Below the pieces are notes generated by a model, which ran no database searches, was not told the DNA's origin, and saw only the letters and a program-made list of their open reading frames with translations. A stretch of DNA of 64,000 bases, from contig NZ_SMSK01000001.1 in the NCBI RefSeq assembly GCF_004354985.1, forward strand, positions 62,001 through 126,000, read 5' to 3'. Shown in pieces: positions 25,739-33,394 of the stretch (position 1 is its first letter; each line of letters begins with the position of its first letter). This stretch comes from Segetibacter sp. 3557_3 (GTDB taxonomy: Bacteria; Bacteroidota; Bacteroidia; Chitinophagales; Chitinophagaceae). The position numbers and the translations under genes are program-made.

Positions 25739-26779
25739 CTAAACGGATTTTTGCAGTATGGGATGGTCGATTGTGATGTCCGTTTTAAAGCCGATGGTAT
25801 GCTTCCTTATGCGGTATAGGTAACGGGCAAGTAAACGATTTGATGAATTCATGCCATTGAAGATGTTGTAAACAAATTCGAGCTTTCCCGTGCCTGCGAA
25901 CTTTGCGAATTCTGATACATTGGAATTTCCACACAATAACCCGGTGCAGTCAGCCAGCAGCAAAGTATCGGTTAAAACCTCAAGGCCCAGCAGGTACCGG
26001 TGATGTTTACGGGGATCTTGATTGTAGGCGTTCTCACCCCGGGTGCGGAAGCTATCAGTATAAATAAGTTTGTCTCCGTAGTGCTTTTTAAAAAGATCCA
26101 GGTATGGCTCATGTTCGGTCACAAGAAACAATTTGTCGATATGGTTTTTGCTGATGATTTCTGCAGTGTAAGCAAGCATCTGTTTTTCGGTCGGCGGCAA
26201 TGGATGAGCAGCTGCTATCTTCATCTCCTGCCCGCGAAAGTGAATGCCCAGCACCCTTCCCCGGAACTTATCTTTATAGCGGTTAATCCGCTCGGTTAAG
26301 GCAGGTGAAAACTGCACCAGGCTATTGTACAACGGAAAAAGTTGAGTTAGTTCGCTGAGGTTGTAAGAAAATTGCGGTGGGTAGTGCCCGCTACAGAAAA
26401 ACACGTTTTTGCTGGTGTAAACTTCCTCAGGCGTAAAGTTCGACACCGGCTTAAAATAATACTCCCAGGCGTTTGAAGTGCCATTTACTTCGTCGGCGAC
26501 ATTATAGATGGTTTTGAATTGCCGGAAATCAATCACGGGTATCATGTTAAGACTTTCGGCTATGTACAGGTGGCATAATACGTTAGCAAAATTTGAGAAA
26601 AAACCCGATCCTCCATTTGCCAGCCAGATTACATAGAACATTTTATCGCTGTTGTTGGTGCCAAATGAATGGAAATACCCTGGAGTAAAGTCCGTCACGT
26701 TTATGGAACTGCCTGCAGGTGAGCTCACAAACGGGCGAGTCAGATGTGAATGAAGTAGCTTGCCCAGTATCTTTTTCAT
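25739..26779 (-). CDS. NodZ/FUT8-like fucosyltransferase superfamily protein
   Basis: 346 aa. The central motif LGIHFRGQEM (~178-187) resembles the H-x-R-G donor-binding motif of alpha-1,6-fucosyltransferases (NodZ, FUT8) and related GT23/GT65/GT68 enzymes. VTEHEPYLDLFKKHYGDKLI and DTLLLADCTGLLCGNSNVSEFA match the second Rossmann half, where a Ser/Asn contacts GDP. N-terminal MFYVIWLANGGSGFFSNFANVL fits the fold's first strand. No signal peptide. It likely transfers fucose or another sugar during surface-glycan or oligosaccharide synthesis. It stands alone, with no GDP-fucose genes nearby, so donor and acceptor are unknown. Converges with the sulfur module. Confidence 0.75.
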   Translation of the reverse strand: MKKILGKLLHSHLTRPFVSSPAGSSINVTDFTPGYFHSFGTNNSDKMFYVIWLANGGSGFFSNFANVLCHLYIAESLNMIPVIDFRQFKTIYNVADEVNGTSNAWEYYFKPVSNFTPEEVYTSKNVFFCSGHYPPQFSYNLSELTQLFPLYNSLVQFSPALTERINRYKDKFRGRVLGIHFRGQEMKIAAAHPLPPTEKQMLAYTAEIISKNHIDKLFLVTEHEPYLDLFKKHYGDKLIYTDSFRTRGENAYNQDPRKHHRYLLGLEVLTDTLLLADCTGLLCGNSNVSEFAKFAGTGKLEFVYNIFNGMNSSNRLLARYLYRIRKHTIGFKTDITIDHPILQKSV

Positions 26780-26970
26780 GCAATAATTTCAAGGCTAAGA
26801 TAATGTTATATCTGCCGGTACTTTGCCAGCTATATTGATCATTGCTTCAAATCTATGCAAGGACCTGGAAAGCGACATTGCCTCAACATCAACTTGCACA
26901 CCAGGGAATGTAATCGGCATCAGTTGCCAGAGCAGCTTTAGCGATGCGAGTAGATTGAACCCCGGAAACT

Positions 26971-27345
26971 CTACTTTAATCTCCAGGGCGGGTTTCTCCT
27001 GTTTTCCCCCGCGTGATAAAGTATGATAATGTTATCGTCAGGATCACGAAGCCTCGCCTCCCTCCACAGCCAGGGCTTATCATTTGGAAGTTCCTCAAAG
27101 CGCACTCCCTTGCTGAGAAGGCTTTGTACAAAAAGGTCGAGATCATCGAGTTCAAAGTAGACCCAGGTTGCAGAACCATCGGGTGGCTTTCCAACTTTAT
27201 GTAGTGAGAACGTTGCATCACCATCGCAAATGAACCTTGCATAATGCGGCAGCGCTTCTACGATCATTTCCAATCCAAGCATTTGGTAGAACCGGATCGA
27301 CCGCTCAACATCTGTTACCGAAATGGTAACCTGGTTTAAGTTCAT
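26971..27345 (-). CDS. VOC-family (glyoxalase-like) protein
   Basis: 124 aa from ATG 27345 (MNLNQVTISVTDVERSIRFY), the typical VOC N-terminus; the open frame to 27549 adds 68 residues with no family match. Two beta-alpha-beta-beta-beta modules: VTDVERSIRFYQMLGLEMIV and ATWVYFELDDLDLFVQSLLSKG, ending LRDPDDNIIILYHAGENRRN. These proteins bind a metal and act in dioxygenase, isomerase or drug-binding roles; the substrate is unknown. An unexplained open frame continues downstream on the same strand (about 26810-26980). Confidence 0.87.
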   Translation of the reverse strand: MNLNQVTISVTDVERSIRFYQMLGLEMIVEALPHYARFICDGDATFSLHKVGKPPDGSATWVYFELDDLDLFVQSLLSKGVRFEELPNDKPWLWREARLRDPDDNIIILYHAGENRRNPPWRLK

Positions 27346-27567
27346 CGTTTTAGTTGATATTTTTAATTGTAGGTTTACGGAATCGCAACGGAAATCTTGG
27401 GCAGTCAAAATGCTGCAAACAAGCATCGTGATCAGTTGATCAGCCAATTGCAATCCCGGTAATACAACAGCCGCAATCGTCTTAATAGTGAGCAAGTCAC
27501 TCCCCTGCAAAAACCAAAGGCTTATTGCCCCAACAAGCCTTTGGTTCACGGAATAAAAGATTGCAGG

Positions 27568-28008
27568 TTAATCAACAATCGGCTTATGCGTGCTGACCGC
27601 GATCCTGTTCCAGGCATTCATGGTTATCGCCGACATGATGATCTGGCCAATCACTTCAGGGCTGAAATACTTTCCCGCTTCCTGGTAGGTTTGGTCCGAC
27701 ACACCGTGGTTATGGATTAATGTGACCTCTTCTGTTAATCGTAGCATGGCTTTTTCTTCCGGTGTAAACAGGTCGGTCTCATTCCATGCACTTAGCAGAA
27801 ACAAACGCTGCTGTGTTTCGCCCGATCTAAGGGCCTCTTTCGTGTGCATGTTGATACAGTACGCACATCCATTTATCTGCGATACCCTTACTTTAATCAG
27901 GTGCTTTTGAATAGGGGATAGGTCGTACTTGCTGGTAATTACCGACAGGGCATACAAGGCTTTCCATGCTTCGGAAGATGCCGTTTCGATGTTTATTCTT
28001 TGTTCCAT
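27568..28008 (-). CDS. AhpD-like carboxymuconolactone decarboxylase-family protein
   Basis: 146 aa all-helical protein. QINGCAYCINMHTKEALRSG (~45-64) contains the CxxC redox pair and the following His of AhpD-type peroxidase-linked proteins. The surrounding helices (KYDLSPIQKHLIKVRVSQ, LTEEVTLIHNHGVSDQTYQE, GQIIMSAITMNAWNRIAV) fit the family. Such proteins reduce peroxides or act as alkylhydroperoxidase partners. A Crp-family regulator gene lies 57 bases upstream on the same strand and probably controls it. Confidence 0.9.
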   Translation of the reverse strand: MEQRINIETASSEAWKALYALSVITSKYDLSPIQKHLIKVRVSQINGCAYCINMHTKEALRSGETQQRLFLLSAWNETDLFTPEEKAMLRLTEEVTLIHNHGVSDQTYQEAGKYFSPEVIGQIIMSAITMNAWNRIAVSTHKPIVD

Positions 28009-28065
28009 ATTTTTTATTTTAGATCAAAGCTAAACAGGGGTGGTGCGGAACATGCTTAAACTGGT

Positions 28066-28641
28066 TTAAGAAATTCTTTTACTTCTTATCTCGCTAAGGT
28101 ATTCTGGTGTAAATCCTAAAAATGAAGCAAGGAGGTATTGTGGTATCCGTTGTACAAAATCGGGGTAGTTACTGGCGAATTGATGATACATTTGTTCGCG
28201 CGAAAAATTATACAGGGTTTTGATTCTGAATTGTGCGGCAGCATGTGCCCGTTGATGGATCAACCTGAAGTACCTTTCCATGATTGGATAGGTTGTCAGC
28301 AACTTTTCCTGCTCCTCTGCAGTGATGGTTAACACGTTTGATTTTTCTACTGCCTGTATATAGAATTCGGAAGGTTGCCTTGTTGAGAAGGAAATATAAT
28401 CGGCGAGCCACCAGTGCTCAAGCGCAAACTGTATGGTTTGTTCAACGCCTTTTTCGTTTACGAAAAACATCCGCAAACAACCCTTGACAACAAAACTGTT
28501 GCTGTTACAAATTCTTCCTTCAACATGTAAGTTTTGCTTTTTATCAAGGTCAACAGCTACAAAATAGGCGAGCACACCAGCAAAATCTTCATCGCTGAGC
28601 TTGATGAACTTTCTAATGTGCTGTTTTAAAATATCTGACAT
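28066..28641 (-). CDS. Crp/Fnr-family regulator, Bacteroidota type
   Basis: 191 aa. Residues 1-~115 form a cyclic-nucleotide-binding-type beta-roll (FVVKGCLRMFFVNEKGVEQT, IQFALEHWWLADYISFS), and the C-terminal helix region (YHQFASNYPDFVQRIPQYLLASFLGFTPEYLSEIRSKR; cited in pieces) is the winged-helix reader with QYLLASFLGFTPEYLSEIR as recognition helices. The cAMP-binding Arg-Ser/Thr motif is not obvious, as is common in this Bacteroidota group, so the ligand is unclear. It is upstream of the AhpD-like gene and may form a unit with it and the VOC gene. Confidence 0.87.
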   Translation of the reverse strand: MSDILKQHIRKFIKLSDEDFAGVLAYFVAVDLDKKQNLHVEGRICNSNSFVVKGCLRMFFVNEKGVEQTIQFALEHWWLADYISFSTRQPSEFYIQAVEKSNVLTITAEEQEKLLTTYPIMERYFRLIHQRAHAAAQFRIKTLYNFSREQMYHQFASNYPDFVQRIPQYLLASFLGFTPEYLSEIRSKRIS

Positions 28642-28850
28642 AAGGGGTAGATGCGGATACAGCTGGTGCTGTTAATCCTCACCGGTTGAACGTAATTGTA
28701 ATCAGGTTGGCTACCCCCGCAGGATAACAGTTCGGGTTAATGGCAGTTGGCGGTAGCTTTACCATAATGCGTTAAGGTGTAATAAAATTTTGTTTGTTCC
28801 AGGAAGCCAATCGTTTCAAAAAGGGCCATGTTTAAGGGATCCGTTAGTAG

Positions 28851-29414
28851 TCACACCCGGAGTAGTCCCCGGAAACCACGTGCCGCATAATACGACTGGG
28901 CACCGTTGTGGTACAGGAAAACGTGCCCATAACGGTAGTCACAGAATAGGGCACCCCCAAGTTCCCTGATGTCATCCGGTGTCTTTACCCAGCTTGAAGT
29001 TTTCATATCAAAAGGCCCGACCTGTTGAAGTTCCCGGTATTGTGCCTCCGATAGCAGCTCTATGCCCATAGCGGCAGCCATATCAACTGCGGTATTTTCC
29101 GGCTTAAACTCTTTCCTTGCTTCAAGCGCCTCATAGTCGTAGCATACACTTCTGCGACCTTTTGGGCTTTCGGCAGAACAATCATAAAAAAGGTATTCTC
29201 CGGTTACTTTGTCGGTGCCAATTACATCTGGTTCCCCACCGGTGTTTTCCATTTCCTGTAGCGACCAAAGTTTGTCACTGTGTAATTCCAGTCTTTGCTG
29301 CACTTTGCTCCATTCCAAACCCTTGTGCCGTTTACCATTTTTTTGGAACCGGGTTTTTAGAATTTGAATCAGGGCCTCACGATCAGCCTGTGATAATTGT
29401 TTTGTTTCTGCCAT
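28851..29414 (-). CDS. DUF4256 protein
   Basis: 187 aa matching DUF4256 over nearly its full length: LIQILKTRFQKNGKRHKGLE, WSKVQQRL, LWSLQEMENTGGEPDVIG, EYLFYDCSAESPKGRRSVCY, and MGIELLSEAQYRELQQVGPF. Function not known for the family. Cytoplasmic, no signal peptide. Last of three same-strand small genes (VOC, DUF1801, DUF4256) with gaps of about 90 and 140 bases. Confidence 0.88.
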   Translation of the reverse strand: MAETKQLSQADREALIQILKTRFQKNGKRHKGLEWSKVQQRLELHSDKLWSLQEMENTGGEPDVIGTDKVTGEYLFYDCSAESPKGRRSVCYDYEALEARKEFKPENTAVDMAAAMGIELLSEAQYRELQQVGPFDMKTSSWVKTPDDIRELGGALFCDYRYGHVFLYHNGAQSYYAARGFRGLLRV

Positions 29415-29552
29415 TGTTATAAAATTAAAATGGTTGCAGTTCGAAGATGGTAGTTTACCAAATCGGGGGTTTTAGGCTAATGTACTATGTATTGATTTCG
29501 GCAAGTATGTACGGCAAACTGTGGTTTCCAGGCTTTATTAAGTCATTGTAGA

Positions 29553-29954
29553 TTATGGTTTCGCTGCGGCAACAATCATGTCTTTAAGAACGTCCATATT
29601 TACATCGGATAATTTGTTGATGTACAAACAGCCAACCCCTGTTTTGTATTTCCCAAGCTTTTTAAGAGCCGCTGCATGCTGCTGCACATTAAGTCCCAGG
29701 TACAAGGATAGGTTTGCTTTCCGGGGAGAGAACCCTATTACAAACCAGTCTACCTCTCTACCTGATGTGGGGCTCTTATACCGGAGGTCGCCAAAGCCAA
29801 CAATCGAGCTGCCCCACATCTTAGGTTGCTCACCCCTCGCTTCCTTCATGATCTCAAGAATGGTAAAGCTATCGGCTCTTTTCTGTGGACTCTCTACTGA
29901 ATTGATAAAGTCGATCACGTCAACTGCCGTAGGCTTTGTTTTTATTTCTGCCAT
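29553..29954 (-). CDS. DUF1801 protein
   Basis: 133 aa. Opens with AVDVIDFINSVESPQKRADS, FTILEIMKEARGEQPKMWGS and GFGDLRYKSPTSGREVDWFV, which are the DUF1801 (YdhG-like) pattern, then SLYLGLNVQQHAAALKKLGK and GVGCLYINKLSDVNMDVL. Family function is not established; the fold is small alpha/beta and probably ligand binding. Middle gene of the leftward trio. Confidence 0.88.
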   Translation of the reverse strand: MAEIKTKPTAVDVIDFINSVESPQKRADSFTILEIMKEARGEQPKMWGSSIVGFGDLRYKSPTSGREVDWFVIGFSPRKANLSLYLGLNVQQHAAALKKLGKYKTGVGCLYINKLSDVNMDVLKDMIVAAAKP

Positions 29955-30042
29955 GGATTAAAGTGTTGGTTCGGGATAATCTGCAACGCTGGTTATGTGT
30001 ATCAATGTAAGTGGTGCCGTCACTAAAGTAGACGCAGTCGAA

Positions 30043-30567
30043 TTATTTGGTTGTTGTGCTCCCAAGCTTGTTGCCCATTTTTTCATACTCAATATCATTT
30101 GGCTCCCAAAGTTCAACCTTGTTGCCTTCGACATCAAGAATATGCACAAACTTGCCATATTCAACAACCTGGATGCTGTCCATTACCTGAACCCCTTCGT
30201 TTTTCAGCTGCTTTACCAATTGGTCCATATTGGCTACCCGGTAGTTGATCATAAATGTTCGTTCGGCAGGGCCAAAGTATTTGGTGGTTTCGGCAAATGG
30301 ACTCCACTGGGTAAAGCCCTTTTTACTGCTGTCTGCACCTTGCCTCCACTCGAACACCGTTCCATATTTATCGGAATTTAAACCCAGGTGAGTTTTATAC
30401 CAATCGCGTACTTTCCCAGGGTCTTTGCATTTAAAAAAGATCCCACCAATCCCGGTCACCCGTTTGAGCGGCGCTTCATCTTTTGCCGGTGTTATGTACG
30501 ACTTAAATGCGAACCCAAGACAAAACATCAACAATAGTGGCAAAGTAGAAACAACCGATTTTTTCAT
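30043..30567 (-). CDS. Exported VOC-family protein
   Basis: 174 aa. The N-terminus MKKSVVSTLPLLLMFCLGFA is a signal peptide or anchor, unusual for VOC proteins, which are mostly cytoplasmic. The domain follows: GIGGIFFKCKDPGKVRDWYK, THLGLNSDKYGTVFEWR, ERTFMINYRVANMDQLVKQL, HILDVEGNKVELWEPND with the metal-binding Glu in VELWEP. The preceding conserved His may be replaced. Likely a periplasmic small-molecule binder or enzyme. First of three same-strand genes. Confidence 0.83.
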   Translation of the reverse strand: MKKSVVSTLPLLLMFCLGFAFKSYITPAKDEAPLKRVTGIGGIFFKCKDPGKVRDWYKTHLGLNSDKYGTVFEWRQGADSSKKGFTQWSPFAETTKYFGPAERTFMINYRVANMDQLVKQLKNEGVQVMDSIQVVEYGKFVHILDVEGNKVELWEPNDIEYEKMGNKLGSTTTK

Positions 30568-31009
30568 GGTTAGTGTCGTTTATGAATAATGCATTTTGTG
30601 GAAAACGACCCCTGGTCTTTCCTGGTGCTCCCCGGCTATAGTACAGCGACGTTTAAGTATTCCGGTCTCGTTTGGCGCCGCATGTTCCTCTTCCGTTTTT
30701 CAACTTTTCTTTTAAAGCAGGATGACTTGCTCCAATGCGTGTGTTGTACCCCGACAAAGTAATAATATTAGCTGAGCCGCGCTAGTGCAGCCTTAAACAT
30801 TTAATGTGTACAACCGCCTGTAGGCTTTCCGAGACAGGTGTAGAAGATGTTATACATAAGATTTGATCAGGAAATGCCATGGCCAGCGGTCTCTTCGGGG
30901 TGTAGTTTTTGTCGCCAGGTACCCCAAAGCCCAATGATAAAACCTGTGTTAGTATGGCGTGTCTTTGACTGGGCGACGATTAAACAAATTAAACAATCAA
31001 CTATTTTCT
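30568..31009. other. Intergenic between divergent genes
   Basis: About 440 bases. No coding frame beyond shadows. It should hold promoters for the exported VOC and SDR genes, but I see no consensus pair. Confidence 0.45.
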
Positions 31010-32062
31010 ATGACAAAAGCAGAAATTAACGGAACCGAAGGTTCGCAGGAAGTACTATCAGAAACAGCAGATCAAGCCATAAGCCGGCGTAAGGCAATCG
31101 GTGGCCTGGGTGCCGGCCTGGCGGCAGCAATGGTTGCACCTGTTTTGCCGGCAAGCGCTGCCCCATATGCAGGCGCACCGGATAAATTAGAGGATCCGAC
31201 CACAAAGTATCCCAGGCCTCCCTTTAAAGAACAATCACAACCCTGGCCGGGACTCGGAAGCAAAATGGATCCCCGTCCGGACCATGGCGAAAAAAGTTAC
31301 AAAGGCTCAGGACGCCTGAATGGCCGAAAGGCATTGATTACAGGTGGAGACTCGGGTATCGGCCGTGCGGCGGCGATTGCTTATGCACGTGAAGGCGCAG
31401 ACGTAGCTATCAATTATCATCCACTCGAGGAAGAGGATGCAAAAGAAGTAATAGCCCTGATTAAGGCGGAAGGCCGCAAAGCGGTTGCCATTCCCGGTGA
31501 TTTGAGAGAAGAGGCTTTTTGTAAAAGACTGGTAGCAGAAGCGATCCAGGCACTTGGTGGACTCGACATATTGATAAGCAATGCCGCGCACCAGCAGACA
31601 AAAGCCTCAATCCTGGATATCAGCACCGAAGACTTTGATGCAACCATGAAGACAAACATATATGCACCTTTCTGGATCATCAAAGCGGCGCTGCCGAGTT
31701 TGAAGCCCGGTTCCTGCATCATCGGAACAACATCGGTACAAGCCACTGATCCTTCGCCCGATTTATACGACTATGCGCAGACTAAGGCAGCAACGACAAG
31801 TTTTGTAAGATCTCTTGCAAAGCAACTTGCGCCAAAGGGCATCAGGGTTAATGGGGTTGCGCCAGGGCCAATCTGGACGCCATTGCAGGTTAGTGGTGGA
31901 GCCACGATGGAAAAGCTGAAGCAATTCGGCGGCGACACGCCTATGGCCAGGCCAGGGCAGCCTGCTGAGCTTGCTTCGATATTTGTACAGCTTGCAGCAA
32001 GCGATGCGAGTTATTCAACAGGGCAGGTCTACGGTGCAGCAGGTGGAAGCGGACAGCCTTAA
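31010..32062 (+). CDS. SDR oxidoreductase with Tat-like signal
   Basis: 350 aa from ATG 31010; the open frame to 30959 is not conserved-looking. Residues ~25-53 read SRRKAIGGLGAGLAAAMVAP then VLPASAAP, a twin-arginine-type signal with an Ala-rich core and AxA exit. A Pro-rich linker (KYPRPPFKEQSQPWPG) leads to a classical SDR domain: cofactor motif TGGDSGIGRAAAIAYAREGA, SNAAH, catalytic Ser in TTSVQ and YAQTK. This is the glucose-dehydrogenase/general-stress-protein branch (YghA/GSP39-like), normally cytoplasmic. An exported form would need the folded NAD(P)-bound enzyme to cross by Tat. The substrate is unknown. Confidence 0.87.
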   Translation: MTKAEINGTEGSQEVLSETADQAISRRKAIGGLGAGLAAAMVAPVLPASAAPYAGAPDKLEDPTTKYPRPPFKEQSQPWPGLGSKMDPRPDHGEKSYKGSGRLNGRKALITGGDSGIGRAAAIAYAREGADVAINYHPLEEEDAKEVIALIKAEGRKAVAIPGDLREEAFCKRLVAEAIQALGGLDILISNAAHQQTKASILDISTEDFDATMKTNIYAPFWIIKAALPSLKPGSCIIGTTSVQATDPSPDLYDYAQTKAATTSFVRSLAKQLAPKGIRVNGVAPGPIWTPLQVSGGATMEKLKQFGGDTPMARPGQPAELASIFVQLAASDASYSTGQVYGAAGGSGQP

Positions 32063-32389
32063 TGGCGATCTATAAACATGTTCAAAGCCGGCTATTCATT
32101 ACCTAACGGTTTTTCTTTTGATTTCGCGATAGCAAACTCACAGATCAAAGGACAACGTTTTTTAGGGATGTATCGCCGGCTTTTTTTATTTACCATATAA
32201 ATGCTCCAGGCAGTTGTACCCGCCACCATGGTTGGGGCTCTGCAGCACAACTGTTGCCTAACAAAGCACATTCGTCGGTTTTACGGCAAATGCTTGAGTA
32301 ATTCCGGGCTGTTTACATCATCCCGCAGCAGTAGCCGATCCCACCTGCTCTGTTACAAGCAGTAGTGCCTGACAGGATACGAAACCTTA
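32063..32389. other. 3' region with long-range stem
   Basis: About 330 bases between convergent genes. A perfect 9-bp complement AAAGCCGGC (32084-32092) / GCCGGCTTT (32175-32183) is followed by TTTT, with an 82-nt loop. No gene seen. Confidence 0.5.
32084..32187 (+). terminator. Possible long-loop terminator
   Basis: The 9-bp perfect stem with a T run resembles an intrinsic terminator of the SDR transcript, but the 82-nt loop is far longer than usual, so an internal structure or small 3' RNA is possible. Confidence 0.4.
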
Positions 32390-32980
32390 CTATTTTATCT
32401 CCCCCAACTGGTTTGAAGTATTGTTCTGTACAATGGTCTTCAACGATTGCTCATCAAGCCCGGCCGTTTTGAGCACCTCCACGATAAATCCTGTTTTGCC
32501 ACTAACATATTCATCCATGTTTGTACAGTTTTTTGCGAGGGAACGTTTCAGTTCGCCATATTGGGTCGCCAGCTTACGATCTTTTCTTAGTTGATCACGA
32601 AAATGAAGGTGATTTGATAAGGCAACGTTATGCTGCTCACAAACATACAAGTGATGTTTCGGCCAGTTTCGCGCAGGATTTAGCTGATTATCAGGTACCA
32701 GCACCTGTTTAAAAGCATATCGACCTGTGATGCCCATTTCACCCAAAGGGATGTATCCGAGTTCCCCCAGTTGCTGGATAATGGCCGGTAACACATTCAT
32801 ATTGTCGATGACCAGGTCTATGTCAAGCACGGGCTTTGCTCCCAGGCCGGGCACCGAAGTACTGCCGACGTGTTGAATATCAATGATGAGTTTTCCCAGG
32901 TGTGCTTTGTAAACGAGCTTAATTGCCTCGAATGCTGCCGGCCACCCGGGATCATAATCCACTATCCTTAATTCCATCAT
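32390..32980 (-). CDS. GrpB/UPF0157 family protein
   Basis: 196 aa. IVDYDPGWPAAFEAIKLVYK (N-terminus), IQHVGSTSVPGLGAKPVLDI then DLVIDN (~36-62), and YAFKQVLV with NWPKHHLYVC and HLHFRDQLRKDRKLATQYGE are the GrpB signature of a nucleotidyltransferase-like fold with Ser-Thr-Ser and Asp-x-Asp residues. Some members are fused to dephospho-CoA kinase; the function of stand-alone members is unknown. Single gene, transcribed leftward. Confidence 0.9.
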   Translation of the reverse strand: MMELRIVDYDPGWPAAFEAIKLVYKAHLGKLIIDIQHVGSTSVPGLGAKPVLDIDLVIDNMNVLPAIIQQLGELGYIPLGEMGITGRYAFKQVLVPDNQLNPARNWPKHHLYVCEQHNVALSNHLHFRDQLRKDRKLATQYGELKRSLAKNCTNMDEYVSGKTGFIVEVLKTAGLDEQSLKTIVQNNTSNQLGEIK

Positions 32981-33394
32981 CTATGTCGTTTCGTTAGGGC
33001 CAGGATGGCATTTCGCTCAGTAATGTTATCATAGTACAAGAGCGCGACGCAACAATGTTCAATAATGTTACCACCGCCTGGTCCATAAAAATTAAAAATG
33101 TAAAATGTAAAAAGGTTGGTTGCGCTGATACTATCAGCATACTTACCAGAACTCTTTCCGTAGTTACCGCTGCCTGAAAATTGTCATTGCGCCCCCTTAC
33201 GACTCATATCTCATCTCTCATATCTCATCTCTCATCTCCCTGTTAACGCTCATCTCTACCTTGAAGGGTTTTCGTAATCTGATATCCCGAAAAATTGTAC
33301 TATGAAAATTGGTAACAATGTATTAATATCAACTTACAAAGCAATCAAAGGACCACCCATAGTTTCGCCGCCCAAACCTTCAACCCAAAACACC
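32981..33394. other. Leader region with short tandem repeats
   Basis: About 410 bases before the TonB receptor gene. It holds A/T-rich DNA with ATGTAAA repeats near 33097-33115 and pyrimidine-rich tandem units at 33204-33239. The region 33302-33394 is in frame with the receptor but reads as leader. Confidence 0.5.
33204..33254. repeat. TCATATCTCATCTC tandem repeats
   Basis: Near-perfect short units: TCATATC, TCATCTC, TCATATC, TCATCTC, TCATCTCC in a row, then a detached CTCATCTC near 33249. Simple slippage-prone repeat upstream of the receptor gene. Confidence 0.7.
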
